From positions 1,488,001-1,552,000 of the forward strand of contig OY970153.1 in assembly GCA_963706385.1 (NCBI GenBank): a stretch of 64,000 nucleotides of DNA. Direction: 5' to 3'. The notes beneath the pieces were generated by a model. The model was not told where the DNA came from and made no database searches. It saw only the letters and a program-made list of their open reading frames with translations. Made by a program: the position numbers and the translations under genes. Positions 1-8,766 of this stretch are shown here, piece after piece; the first letter of the stretch is position 1, and each line of letters begins with the position of its first letter. The DNA comes from Poindextera sp963706385. GTDB lineage: Bacteria > Pseudomonadota > Alphaproteobacteria > Caulobacterales > Caulobacteraceae.

Positions 1-362
1 CATGAGCTGATTGAAATCGCTGGCGATGACCGCGGGCCCGAGCTTTGATGACGGCGGTGTCAGAGCAATTAGCCGGTCCGTAACCGGCGCCCGGTAACGT
101 CACCTCGTCAGCCGGGAAATCTACAAACAGAGACGCTCCGCCACGCTGGCGGAGTGGCGGGCAGTCACGGCCTAACGCCGGTCGGGTTTGGGCTCACTGC
201 GCCCAATCAGAGACGAGTTGCCGTTGGACTGACACCACCCGTCCGGCGGGAACAGGTAACGCTTGAACGAGATCGGATTCATGGCCCCTCCCCGACTTGG
301 CCATCAAGTTAGGCCGAACCGGAGAAAAGTTCATTAGCCTGCCGGCACCCTTTGCGCTGGCA
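1..362. other. Gene-poor left edge with IS remnant
   Basis: No intact gene is seen here. The stretch holds a decayed IS6-type transposase start (172-282, minus strand) and a perfect 8-bp hairpin, CTCCGCCA/TGGCGGAG, at 136-154. The remainder shows no coding signal. It directly abuts the 3' end of the hyfI-like gene. Confidence 0.5.
172..282 (-). pseudogene. IS6-family transposase N-terminal remnant
   Basis: A 36-codon reading frame starts MNPISFKRYLFPPD, which resembles the conserved N-terminus of IS6/IS26-family transposases (MNPISFKRHRFPP-type). After about 14 residues the similarity is lost and the frame stops, so the DDE catalytic domain is absent. A good Shine-Dalgarno sequence (GGGGAGGGG) precedes the ATG, consistent with a once-functional start. 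The remnant lies just downstream of the hyfI-like gene, so an insertion and later deletion may have trimmed that gene's end. The family call rests on a short match recalled from known transposases. Confidence 0.5.
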
Positions 363-905
363 TCACGTCGCCCACGATTTGCCGGCGGTATTGGTTTCAA
401 TCAGCGCGATGAGGCCGCCGAGCAGGGCGGTTGGCGTCGGCGGGCAACCCGGGATGTGCAGATCGACCGACAGAACCGCGCCCACGCCATCGGCGCAGGC
501 GTAGCTCCCGGCAAACAGACCGCCGTCGAGGGCGCAGCCGCCCGCGCCCACGACCCACTTTGGGGCGGGCATCGCCGCCCAAGTGCGTTCAAGCGCCTCG
601 CGCATGTTCAAACTCACCGGCCCGGTGACCAGGAGCACGTCCGCATGCCTGGGCGAGGCGACGAAGCGCAGACCGAAACGCTCCAGGTCATAGAAAGCGT
701 TGCTCAAAGCGTGGATCTCAAGTTCGCAGCCATTGCAGGAGCCAGCGTCGACCTGGCGGATGGCGAGGCTGCGGCCGAGCCGGCGCCGCGCTGCGCCATC
801 AAGGCGGGCCGCAAGCCGCCTCACCTCCTCGTCGTCGGCATGCGGCGCGGGCTCGGTTAGCGGACGGCGCAGCAAGCCTTGGGCGATGAAGCGAGGGACG
901 GACAT
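363..905 (-). CDS. hyfI: Hydrogenase-4/complex I-like FeS subunit (HyfI/NuoB-like)
   Basis: This 180-aa protein belongs to the NuoB/HycG/HyfI small-subunit family, which carries the terminal [4Fe-4S] cluster (N2-like) on the cytoplasmic arm of complex I-related enzymes. Four candidate ligands are present: Cys57 and Cys60 (CNGC), Cys124 (GGC) and Cys154 (PGCPP). The start at 905 was chosen because the upstream large-subunit stop TGA overlaps it by one base, showing translational coupling. It is the last gene of the hyfB-C-E-F-G-I operon. Its final residues run into DNA next to an IS6 remnant and may not be native. The FeS ligands are intact although the partner subunit has lost its NiFe motifs. 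Confidence 0.85.
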   Translation of the reverse strand: MSVPRFIAQGLLRRPLTEPAPHADDEEVRRLAARLDGAARRRLGRSLAIRQVDAGSCNGCELEIHALSNAFYDLERFGLRFVASPRHADVLLVTGPVSLNMREALERTWAAMPAPKWVVGAGGCALDGGLFAGSYACADGVGAVLSVDLHIPGCPPTPTALLGGLIALIETNTAGKSWAT

Positions 906-2395
906 CAGAGATCGCACCCGGCATAGCTGCAGTTGAATGACTTGTTGCACAGCGGAAAGTCGGCGACGATGTTGCCCTCGATACAGGCTTCTAGCAGCGG
1001 CCACTGGAACCAGGACGGATCGCGCAGGTGGGCGCGCTCGACGATGCCGTCCCTGATCCTGACCCATGCCAGGACGTCACCGCGGAATCCTTCGACGAGA
1101 GCCACGCCTTCGCCCGTCCCCCGCGGCGGCGTCTGCCGCGCCGGCCCGTCTGGAATCAGATGTAGGATCTGTTCGATCAGTGAGAGGCTTTCGCCTACCT
1201 CATCTATGCGGATCCAGATGCGAGCGTTGACGTCACCCTCCTCGCGGACCGGGATCTTGAAATTGATCTGGTCGTAGGGGGCGTAGGGGAAGACGCGTCG
1301 CGCGTCGAAGACCCGGCCAGAGGCGCGGCCGACATAGCCGCCGGCGGCGAAGCGATCGGCGAGCGCGTGGTCGACGACGCCCGTCGAGACCGTGCGGTCC
1401 TGCAGTGAGGCGGTCTCGTCGTAAAGCTCGACCAGGGCGGGGAAACGCTCGCGGATGGTCTGGACCAGCGCCGCCACCAGCCCCGCGCCGGCCGCATCCA
1501 GATCGACAGCGACGCCGCCGGGAACCACGCGGTCCATCATCAGTCGGTGGCCGAAGACGGTGTGCGCCGTGCGCAGGACCTCTTCCCGCAGGATGCCGCA
1601 ATGGGCTAGCATCAGGGCGAAGGCGGCGTCGTTGCAGATCGCGCCGATGTCGCCCAGGTGGTTGGCCAGCCGCTCGAGTTCCGCCATCAGGGCCCGCACC
1701 CAAACGGCCCGGATCGGCGCCTCCAGGCCGAGCGACGCCTCGACCGCGCGGGCGAAGGCGAGACCATAGGCCACCGTGCTGTCGCCCGATGCGCGGCCGG
1801 CGAGTTGCGCGGCGCGCGCAAGGTCCGCGCCCGCCATCAAGCCTTCCAGCCCCCGGTGGACATAGCCCAGCCGCGTCTCTAGTCGCACGATGGTCTCGCC
1901 GTTGGCGGTGAAGCGGAAATGGCCAGGCTCGATGATGCCGGCGTGGACCGGTCCGACCGGGATCCGGTGCAGGCTTTCGCCCTCGCTCGGCAGGAAGGTG
2001 TAGGGCGAGGGCCCGGCGGAGCGCGCGGCGGCGCCAAGCGGCTGGCGGACCGTCCAGCGGCCGTGATCTAGCCAGGGCCGCTTGTCCTCCGCACCTTCGG
2101 CGACCAGGCCATGGATGTCGAACAGCGCCCGCTCAAGCCGTATCGCCGGGGCGTGGACGGCGCCGATCGAGGGATACCGCCCCTCGGGGCAGGCGAGGTC
2201 GAGCACCGCCAGCTCGCCGGGCCTGCGCGTCACCGCCATGTGGACTAGCGCCGGCTCGCCCCAGAGCGCCAGCAGATTGAGCTCGCCGGCCGCGAGTCCT
2301 CGCGCCGCGCTTTGCCATTCCGCCTCGTCCACCAACAACCCCAGCCAGGGTCCGAGGATTCGCGCGTGGCCTTCGATGCCCAGAGCGCCGGTCAT
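905..2395 (-). CDS. hyfG: HycE/HyfG-like large subunit lacking NiFe cysteines
   Basis: This 496-aa protein has a NuoC-like N-terminal domain (about 1-110, with RYPSIGAVHAPA) fused to a NuoD/HycE-like domain (about 145-496). In true group 4 [NiFe]-hydrogenases the metal is bound by an N-terminal CxxC (RICGIC-type) and a C-terminal DPCxxC. Here the N-terminal site reads RASGDS (201-206) with no cysteine. The C-terminus has cysteines at 483, 489 and 494 with non-canonical spacing (CSYAGC). A NiFe centre is therefore unlikely, and the protein fits the energy-converting hydrogenase-related (Ehr) group. The start overlaps the hyfF stop (ATGA), and the stop overlaps hyfI by one base. Electron donor and acceptor cannot be told from sequence. 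Confidence 0.85.
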   Translation of the reverse strand: MTGALGIEGHARILGPWLGLLVDEAEWQSAARGLAAGELNLLALWGEPALVHMAVTRRPGELAVLDLACPEGRYPSIGAVHAPAIRLERALFDIHGLVAEGAEDKRPWLDHGRWTVRQPLGAAARSAGPSPYTFLPSEGESLHRIPVGPVHAGIIEPGHFRFTANGETIVRLETRLGYVHRGLEGLMAGADLARAAQLAGRASGDSTVAYGLAFARAVEASLGLEAPIRAVWVRALMAELERLANHLGDIGAICNDAAFALMLAHCGILREEVLRTAHTVFGHRLMMDRVVPGGVAVDLDAAGAGLVAALVQTIRERFPALVELYDETASLQDRTVSTGVVDHALADRFAAGGYVGRASGRVFDARRVFPYAPYDQINFKIPVREEGDVNARIWIRIDEVGESLSLIEQILHLIPDGPARQTPPRGTGEGVALVEGFRGDVLAWVRIRDGIVERAHLRDPSWFQWPLLEACIEGNIVADFPLCNKSFNCSYAGCDL

Positions 2396-3840
2396 CCGAG
2401 CATCCTCGCCACGTGCTGGAACCACTCGGTCAGAAGCGGCGGGAAATAGAGCCCCGCCGCTAGCACCAGGCCCAGGTGGGCGACCATCGGCAGTAGGGAG
2501 GCCCGGGTGGGCGTCTCGCCCGGCGAGGGCTCGCCGAACGCCATTCCCTGCAGGCGCAGGAGCAGCGCGCCGAACGCGACCAGAAGACCCAGCACCAGCG
2601 GCGCGGCCAACAGCGGTTGACGCGCGAAGGTCGAGGTCACCACCAGAAACTCGCTGGTGAAGATGCCGAACGGCGGCAGGCCCGCGATCGCCAGGACGCC
2701 CACCACCAGCGACCAGCCGAGGATCGGGTGGGTCACGGTCAGGCCGCGGATGTCGGCGATCTTCTGGGTGTTCTTGACCTGGGCGATGTGGCCGACGGTG
2801 AAGAATATCCCGGATTTGGTCAGACTGTGCATGGTCATGTGCAGCAGGCCGGCGAAGTTGGCCAAGGGGCCGCCCATGCCGAAGGCGAAGGCGATGATCC
2901 CCATGTGCTCGATCGACGAATAGCCGAACAGCCGTTTGATGTCCCGCCGCCGGTAGAGCATGAATCCGGCGAAGACCAGCGAGACCAGACCCATGGTGAC
3001 CAGCAATGGGCCCGGCGCCAGGGCCGCGTGGTTGGCCGCCAGCAGCATCTTGAAGCGCAGCACCGCATAGAGGGCGACGTTGAGCAGAAGGCCGGAGAGC
3101 ACCGCCGAGATCGGCGTCGGACCCTCGGCGTGGGCGTCCGGCAGCCAGGCGTGCAGGGGCGCCAAGCCCACCTTGGTGCCGTAGCCCAAGAGCAGGAAGA
3201 CGAAGGCGACATTGAGCAGGGCCGGATCGAAGGCGGCCACTTTGCTCATCAGCACGGTCCAGACCATGCCCTGCAGGCCCTGGCCGACCACCGGCTCGGC
3301 GGCGACATAGACCAGGATGGTGCCGAACAGGGCGAGCGCGATCCCGACGCTGCCCAGGATGAAGTATTTCCACGCCGCCTCGATCGCCTCGTGGGTGCGA
3401 TAGATGCCGACCATGGCCACGGTGGTCAGGGTGGCCAGCTCGATCGCCACCCACATCAGGCCGAGGTTGTTCGACACCAGGGCCAGGTTCATGCCGAACA
3501 TCAGAACCTGGTACATGGCGTGATAGAACCGCAGGCGCACCGGGGTAAGGCGGCCGATCTCGATCTCGTGAGCGATGTAGCTGGCGCTGAACAGGCTGGT
3601 GGTGAAGCCGACGAAGGCTCCCAGCACGATGAACACCACGCTGAGATCGTCGACCTGCAGATAGAGGCCCACGGCCGGCCGGCGGAAGAACAGCGTCATC
3701 GACGCGGCGAAGGTGGCGAACGCCGCCAGGGTGTTGATCCGGGCGCTGAGCCGATAGCCGGGCAAGAGCGCCAGCAGCGCCGCGGCCAGGGCCGGGATCA
3801 GTAGGACCGCATGCACGGCGTTGAGACCGAACAGGCTCAT
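2392..3840 (-). CDS. hyfF: Hydrogenase-4-like antiporter subunit F
   Basis: A 482-aa multi-spanning membrane protein of the NuoL/M/N and Mrp antiporter family, most like HyfF. It carries the family's functional stretch around GYGTKVGLAPLHAWLPDAH, with a conserved Lys in a membrane helix and charged loop residues thought to conduct protons. It should form part of the ion-translocating arm of the complex. The start at 3840 gives MSLFGLNAVHAVLL, a plausible first helix, and overlaps the hyfE stop by four bases (ATGA). The longer reading frame upstream is only out-of-frame hyfE DNA. Confidence 0.88.
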   Translation of the reverse strand: MSLFGLNAVHAVLLIPALAAALLALLPGYRLSARINTLAAFATFAASMTLFFRRPAVGLYLQVDDLSVVFIVLGAFVGFTTSLFSASYIAHEIEIGRLTPVRLRFYHAMYQVLMFGMNLALVSNNLGLMWVAIELATLTTVAMVGIYRTHEAIEAAWKYFILGSVGIALALFGTILVYVAAEPVVGQGLQGMVWTVLMSKVAAFDPALLNVAFVFLLLGYGTKVGLAPLHAWLPDAHAEGPTPISAVLSGLLLNVALYAVLRFKMLLAANHAALAPGPLLVTMGLVSLVFAGFMLYRRRDIKRLFGYSSIEHMGIIAFAFGMGGPLANFAGLLHMTMHSLTKSGIFFTVGHIAQVKNTQKIADIRGLTVTHPILGWSLVVGVLAIAGLPPFGIFTSEFLVVTSTFARQPLLAAPLVLGLLVAFGALLLRLQGMAFGEPSPGETPTRASLLPMVAHLGLVLAAGLYFPPLLTEWFQHVARMLG

Positions 3841-4499
3841 TCGCGCGCCTCGCGGAACCGGTCCAGGGCGGCGACATCGATGGTCTCGAACCGCTCGCGG
3901 ATGCGGAACAGAAAGACGCCGATGACGATGAAGGCGATCAGCACCGAGAAGGCGACGCTGATCTCGACCACCAGCGGCATGCCCTTGGCCCCGGTGGCGG
4001 CCAGCACTAGGCCGTTCTCCAGCGACATGAAGCCGATGATCAGACTGACCGCGTTGCGCCGGGTGACCATCATCAGAAGGCCCAGCAGAACCACCGAGAG
4101 GGCGAAGGCCAGGTCCTCGCGCGCCAGCCGGCCGGCTTCCTCGGTCACCCGCAGCATCACCACCATCGAGAGGGCCACCAGGCCGATGCCGCCCAGCATG
4201 GTCGGGCCGACGCCGACCACGTTCTCGATCTCGCGGTGGATGCCCAGCTGCTTGATGATGCGGTGCAGGGCGACGGGGATGATGATCGCCTTGAACGCCA
4301 GGGCGATGAGGGCGGTGACATAGAGGTGGGGCGCGTCCTGCACATAGGCTTGCCACGCCACGGCCAGGGCCAGCACCATGGCGTGGACGGCGAAGACGTT
4401 GATCAGGGCGCTGAGCCGGTCCTGGTAAATCAGGGTGAAGCTCATCAGCACCAGGCCGCCGGCCAGAAGGTGCGCGACGTCGAAATAGAGGCCGCTCAT
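3837..4499 (-). CDS. hyfE: Hydrogenase-4-like membrane subunit E
   Basis: A 220-aa HyfE-family protein with about six hydrophobic segments. Its C-terminal half resembles NuoK (a Glu-containing helix, SLIIGFMSLENGLVL, near residue 160). In hydrogenase-4 and Ehr complexes it links the antiporter-like subunits to the membrane anchor. It overlaps hyfC upstream and hyfF downstream by ATGA junctions, so the genes are almost certainly co-translated. Confidence 0.87.
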   Translation of the reverse strand: MSGLYFDVAHLLAGGLVLMSFTLIYQDRLSALINVFAVHAMVLALAVAWQAYVQDAPHLYVTALIALAFKAIIIPVALHRIIKQLGIHREIENVVGVGPTMLGGIGLVALSMVVMLRVTEEAGRLAREDLAFALSVVLLGLLMMVTRRNAVSLIIGFMSLENGLVLAATGAKGMPLVVEISVAFSVLIAFIVIGVFLFRIRERFETIDVAALDRFREARE

Positions 4500-5458
4500 C
4501 GAAGCCCCCCGCGCGAGACGAACAGCAGAAGGGTGCCCAAAAGCCCCAGCATCAGGGCCGCGCCGAGGTATTCCGGCACCCGGAACACCCGCATCTTGGC
4601 CACGCTGGTCTCGAACAGCGCGAGCACCGTCCCGCCGACCGCCAGCTTGCCCAGATAGGCCGCCAGGCCGATCTCCGCCGCCATCGTGCCCGAGCCGACC
4701 GGCGCCAGGCCCCAGGGGACGAAGACGCAGGCGATCATCGAGACGTAGAGCAGAAGCTTGAGGAAGTTCGCCAGCTCCAGCACCGCCAGATGCCGACCGG
4801 AATATTCCAGGATCATGGCCTCGTGGACCATGGTCAGCTCCAGGTGGGTGGCCGGATTGTCGATCGGCACGCGGCCGTTTTCGGCGACCGCGACCATCAG
4901 AAGCGCGACCAGCGCCATGGCGAGGGTGACGCGCAGGCCGACGTGCGAGGAGAGCATGAAGCTCGCAACCGTCGAAAGCTGGGTCGAGTGGGCCAGGAGC
5001 GCGAGGCTAAAGACGATCATGATCATCGCCGGCTCGGCCAGGGTGGCGATCATCACCTCGCGGCTAGAGCCGATGCCGCCGAAGCTGGTCCCCACGTCCA
5101 TGCCGGCCAGCGCCAGAAAGAAGCGGGCGCTGCCCAGGAGCGCGATGATGGCGATCAGGTCGGCCGACCAACTGAACATCAGGCCGGTCGCAAAGGTCGG
5201 GACTAAAGCCGCCGCCACCCAGGTCGCGGCGAAGATCAGATAAGGCGACGCCCGGAACAGCCAGGATGCGTTCTGCGCCAGCACCACCTCCTTGCGCATC
5301 AGCCGCCAGAGGTCGAGGTAGGGCTGCAGCAACGGCGGGCCGCGCCGGCGCATCAGCCGCGCCTTCACCCGCCGCACCCAGCCGGTCAGGAGGGGCGAAA
5401 ACGCCAGGACCAGCAGCATCTGCGCGCCCTGGATCAGAAGATCGTGGATCAGACCCAT
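4496..5458 (-). CDS. hyfC: NuoH/HycD-like membrane anchor subunit C
   Basis: A 320-aa protein of the NuoH/HycD/HyfC family, the subunit that docks the soluble FeS and catalytic arm onto the membrane. The family loop GRVPIDNPATHLELTMVHEAMILEYSG, with conserved acidic residues, is present near residues 200-230. An Arg-rich cytoplasmic loop (RRVKARLMRRRGPP) follows the first helix. The start at 5458 lies inside the last ten bases of hyfB, consistent with coupled translation. The longer upstream frame is a shadow of hyfB. Confidence 0.88.
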   Translation of the reverse strand: MGLIHDLLIQGAQMLLVLAFSPLLTGWVRRVKARLMRRRGPPLLQPYLDLWRLMRKEVVLAQNASWLFRASPYLIFAATWVAAALVPTFATGLMFSWSADLIAIIALLGSARFFLALAGMDVGTSFGGIGSSREVMIATLAEPAMIMIVFSLALLAHSTQLSTVASFMLSSHVGLRVTLAMALVALLMVAVAENGRVPIDNPATHLELTMVHEAMILEYSGRHLAVLELANFLKLLLYVSMIACVFVPWGLAPVGSGTMAAEIGLAAYLGKLAVGGTVLALFETSVAKMRVFRVPEYLGAALMLGLLGTLLLFVSRGGLR

Positions 5459-7467
5459 ATGGCCAGCACCAGAAGCAGGCTCACGAGGGCCAGGAACACC
5501 AGGCTGAGATAGACCCGGATGGTCAGGAACTGCAGGCGGTTGAGCCGGTCGGCGACGACGCCGACGGCGATTCCGATCGGGGCGTAGAGACCGTCCCAGA
5601 TCCGGTCGCGCACGATGGCGGTAAAGCGCGCCGGGCGCATCTCGCCGGGAGCGGGCATGTCGACCACGTCGCGGGCGGCGAAGGCGAAGCCGCCGAACAC
5701 CCGGCGGATCGGTTGGGCGAAGCTTCCGGCGCTGTACTGGGTCAGCGGGCTCTCGTCCGGAAAGCCGCAGTCCCAGGCCGGAGCGCGCCGCACCGCATGC
5801 GAGGCGAAACGATGGATCGCCAGGGCCGCCAGACCCGCCGAGGTGGTGATGAACGCCAGCACGAGAAGCCCGTTGTAGGAGCTGCGGCTCTCGGCGATCG
5901 GCACGATGGAGAGCCAGGCCTGGCTGGCCTGCACCGGCATCCGACCGCCGACCACGATCTGGGCCGCCGGAGCCAGGGCGTCGATCACCAGGCCCGGCAG
6001 GACGCCGGCCGTGAGGCACAGGCCGGCCAGGACGAACATCGCGGCGCGGGACCAGGGATCGGTCTCGCGCGCGGACTCGGCGGCCGGGGTGCGGGGCCGG
6101 CCTAGGAAGGCGACGCCGAACGCCCTGACCATGGCCGCGGCGGTCAGGGCGGCGGCCAGGGCCAGCAAGCCGCCGACCGCAGGGACCAGGAACTTAAGCG
6201 CAGTGGCCGCCAGCTGCGGGCTGACCAGAACCGCTTGGAAGGTCAGCCACTCCGAGGCGAAGCCGTTGAGCGGCGGCAGGGCGGAGATGGCCATCGCACC
6301 GACCAGGAAGACCAGGGCGGTCTGGGGCATGCGCCCGATCAGCCCGCCCATCCGCTCCAGGTCCCGCTCGCCGGTGGCGCCCAAGACCGCGCCCGCGCCC
6401 ATGAATAACAGGCTCTTGAACAGCGAGTGGTTGAACACATGGAACAGGGCCGCGATGGCCGCGAGCGCCGCGGCCAGGGCCAGGTTCTGGGCCTTGAACG
6501 CCAGCGCCAGACCGAGGCCGATGAAGATGACGCCGACGTTCTCGACCGTGCTGTAGGCCAGGAACCGCTTCAAGTCGGTCTGCATCAGGGCGTAGAGAAT
6601 CCCCAGCACCGCCGTGGCCGCGCCCAGCACCAGCACCACGACGCTCCACCAGACTTGCGGCGGGCCCAGAAGCTCGAACACCACGCGCACGAAGGCGTAG
6701 ATCGCCACCTTGGTCATCACCCCGCTCATCAGCGATGAGACGTGGCTGGGCGCGGCCGGGTGGGCGAGCGGCAGCCAGACGTGCAGCGGAACAAGCCCGG
6801 CCTTGGAGCCCGCGCCTAGGATCACCAGGGCGAGCACCAGGCCCGCCGTATGGCTGGACGGCGGATGGGCGCGGATGGCGTCGAAGGCGTAGCCGCCGCC
6901 GGGGCCGGCCAAGAGGCCGAAACCGAGCAGCAGGCAAAGCGCCCCGAAGCTGGCCATCAGAAGGTAGACTTGGGCTGCGCGGCGGTTCTCCGGATCCCTA
7001 TGATGGGCGAGGACCAGGGCCCAGGAGGTGACCGACATCACCTCCCAGGCGACCAGGAAGCCGAAGGCGTCGTCGGCTAGCACCACTAGGTTCATGGCCG
7101 CCAGGAAGGCTGGATAGAAGGGTAGAATCCGATCCGGCTCGGCCTCGTCGGCGCCGTAGCCTATGGCGTAGAGGCTGGCGATCGCGCCGCCGAGGTCGAT
7201 CACGACCAGGAAGGCGGCGGCCAGCGCGTCCAGTCGAAATCGCGCGCCGACCCACGGCAGGCCCAGGGGCAGAGTGGCTTGGTCCGGCGCACCGGCCGTG
7301 AGGAGGGCCTTCAGCGCGACGACTGCGGCGATCAGGCTCACGGTGGTGCAGGCGCCATAGACCAGGGGGCTCGCCCATCGGCGCCGGCCGACCGGAACAG
7401 CCGCCACCGCCAGGGCGAGCAAAACGCCAATGCAGACCAAGAGGATGCTGATCCCCGGCCCCGCCAT
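5449..7467 (-). CDS. hyfB: Hydrogenase-4-like antiporter subunit B
   Basis: A 672-aa NuoL-like membrane protein closest to HyfB. It contains the proton-antiporter core (GAGSKAGLVPLHVWLPLAHPA around 230-250, SLFKSLLFMGAG around 340) and a long C-terminal extension ending in a hydrophobic helix. It opens the structural part of the operon. The ATG overlaps by one base the TGA of the small HTH gene upstream, tying that regulator to the complex. No ferredoxin-type HyfA/HyfH subunit and no HyfD are encoded here, so the complex is of reduced composition. Confidence 0.88.
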   Translation of the reverse strand: MAGPGISILLVCIGVLLALAVAAVPVGRRRWASPLVYGACTTVSLIAAVVALKALLTAGAPDQATLPLGLPWVGARFRLDALAAAFLVVIDLGGAIASLYAIGYGADEAEPDRILPFYPAFLAAMNLVVLADDAFGFLVAWEVMSVTSWALVLAHHRDPENRRAAQVYLLMASFGALCLLLGFGLLAGPGGGYAFDAIRAHPPSSHTAGLVLALVILGAGSKAGLVPLHVWLPLAHPAAPSHVSSLMSGVMTKVAIYAFVRVVFELLGPPQVWWSVVVLVLGAATAVLGILYALMQTDLKRFLAYSTVENVGVIFIGLGLALAFKAQNLALAAALAAIAALFHVFNHSLFKSLLFMGAGAVLGATGERDLERMGGLIGRMPQTALVFLVGAMAISALPPLNGFASEWLTFQAVLVSPQLAATALKFLVPAVGGLLALAAALTAAAMVRAFGVAFLGRPRTPAAESARETDPWSRAAMFVLAGLCLTAGVLPGLVIDALAPAAQIVVGGRMPVQASQAWLSIVPIAESRSSYNGLLVLAFITTSAGLAALAIHRFASHAVRRAPAWDCGFPDESPLTQYSAGSFAQPIRRVFGGFAFAARDVVDMPAPGEMRPARFTAIVRDRIWDGLYAPIGIAVGVVADRLNRLQFLTIRVYLSLVFLALVSLLLVLAIWV

Positions 7468-7709
7468 CAGCGTATCCGAACCCCGCGGCCGCCGCCAGTG
7501 CTCGGCGCGCTCTCGCCGATCAGTTCGAGGCCCGCCGCCTCAAGCGCGCCGATCAGCTTCATCAGGGAATCGACATTGCCGCGGATCACCCCGTCGCTGG
7601 CCTCCATCCGTTGGATGGTGGGAACCGATAACCCCGATAGCTCGGCAAGCGTCCGTTGGTCGAGTGCGAGCAGAGCGCGCGCAGCGCGGAGCTGGGCTGC
7701 TGTAATCAT
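7467..7709 (-). CDS. Small XRE-type HTH regulator leading the hyf-like operon
   Basis: An 80-aa protein almost entirely made of a Cro/C1-type helix-turn-helix (residues 3-60; TLAELSGLSVPTIQRMEAS is the HTH core). Its stop overlaps the hyfB start by one base, so it is very probably transcribed with the membrane complex and may autoregulate it. About 85 bp of AT-richer DNA separate it from the LysR gene, a likely site for the operon promoter. The ligand or signal is unknown. Confidence 0.8.
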   Translation of the reverse strand: MITAAQLRAARALLALDQRTLAELSGLSVPTIQRMEASDGVIRGNVDSLMKLIGALEAAGLELIGESAPSTGGGRGVRIR

Positions 7710-7794
7710 GTTTAAGCCATCAGCTAGGGTGCCTCAGACATCGAACTTGGTGTTTATATCGTAGATTATGATGCTTCAATGCCTAGATGCTGAT

Positions 7795-8736
7795 TCACCA
7801 ACACCCCGGCTCAGGCCGCCGCAGTACGGCGGTCAGGTCGCGCATGTCGTCGACGCTCTCCTTGACCAGCCGAAGAAACCGGCTCTGAACGGCGGAGATT
7901 ATCCGGCCGCGGGTCAGCAGGAGCACCTCCGTCACCGCCTCGGCGTCGTCCAGATCCCGCAGCACGAAGGTGGGAGACGAGAACTCCAGCGGAAACCGGG
8001 GAATCACGCCCACCCCGAGTCCGGCGCCGACCAGTCCAAGGACGCTCATCACGCTGCCGGCCCGGAGCCTGACCCGGGGGGTGAATCCGGCCCGCTCGCC
8101 CAGCAGGTGCAGACTATGCGCGAGCCCGATTCCCGGCGGATCCATGAGGGCGATGAACGCGTCCTCGGCGAGGGCGCGCACGTCTATCCGCGGCTGGCCG
8201 GCCAAGGGGTGATCGGCGGGCAGCGCCGCGACCAGCGGCGAGCGCACGAATGTCTCACAGCCGACGCCGGCGGGCGGCGAACCGATCGGCCCGCGCAGGA
8301 AGGCGATGTCCAGCCGCGTCTCCCGCAAATCGTCGAGCAGCGCCTCCACCGTGTTCTCGTGCATCGTCAGCGTCACCGCCGGGCAGAGCGAGCGGAACCG
8401 CCGCAGCAGCCCGCGCAGGAGCGGCTCGAAGACCACCGAGCCGCTATAACCGATGTGCAGTTCGCCCGCCTCGCCGCGGTCGGCGCCGCGCGCGAGCCGG
8501 ACGGCGCGCTCCTCGGCCGCCAGCAGCTGTTTGGCTTCGGCGAGAAAGACCCGCCCCGCATCGGTCAGTTCGATCCGCCGGTTGGCGCGGTGGAACAGCC
8601 GAACCGCCAGTCGCGCCTCCAGGATGCGAATCTGCTGGCTGAGCGCCGGCTGGGCGATGCCGAGCTGCTCGGCGGCGCGGCCGATGTGCGACGCGTCGGC
8701 CGCGGCGACGAAGTAGCGAAGCGCCCGGGAATTCAT
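7795..8736 (-). CDS. LysR-family transcriptional regulator
   Basis: A 313-aa LysR-type regulator: winged HTH at residues 1-60 (AAEQLGIAQPALSQQIRILE) followed by a type 2 periplasmic-binding effector domain (about 90-300). It is divergent from the UbiD-type decarboxylase, the usual arrangement for a LysR regulator and its target. The shared 110-bp intergenic region contains the palindrome ATAAG-N6-CTTAT. The inducer is probably an aromatic or unsaturated acid, inferred only from the neighbour. Confidence 0.9.
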   Translation of the reverse strand: MNSRALRYFVAAADASHIGRAAEQLGIAQPALSQQIRILEARLAVRLFHRANRRIELTDAGRVFLAEAKQLLAAEERAVRLARGADRGEAGELHIGYSGSVVFEPLLRGLLRRFRSLCPAVTLTMHENTVEALLDDLRETRLDIAFLRGPIGSPPAGVGCETFVRSPLVAALPADHPLAGQPRIDVRALAEDAFIALMDPPGIGLAHSLHLLGERAGFTPRVRLRAGSVMSVLGLVGAGLGVGVIPRFPLEFSSPTFVLRDLDDAEAVTEVLLLTRGRIISAVQSRFLRLVKESVDDMRDLTAVLRRPEPGCW

Positions 8737-8750
8737 GGCCTCACCTATTC

Positions 8751-8766
8751 ATAAGGCAATGCTTAT
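8751..8766. promoter_or_regulatory. Candidate LysR operator
   Basis: ATAAG-GCAATG-CTTAT is a perfect inverted repeat in the LysR/UbiD intergenic region. It lies 14 bp from the LysR start, with size and A/T-flanked symmetry typical of LysR recognition sites. Binding is inferred, not shown. Confidence 0.5.

Noticed and set aside
2617..3804. Plus-strand 395-codon His/Gln/Gly-rich frame
   Set aside because: Antisense shadow of hyfF with no ribosome-binding site or recognisable domain.
905..3877. A single 990-codon frame covering hyfG and part of hyfF
   Set aside because: Only the last 496 codons are homologous to HycE/HyfG. The upstream part is out-of-frame hyfF DNA, rich in Arg/Pro/Gly.
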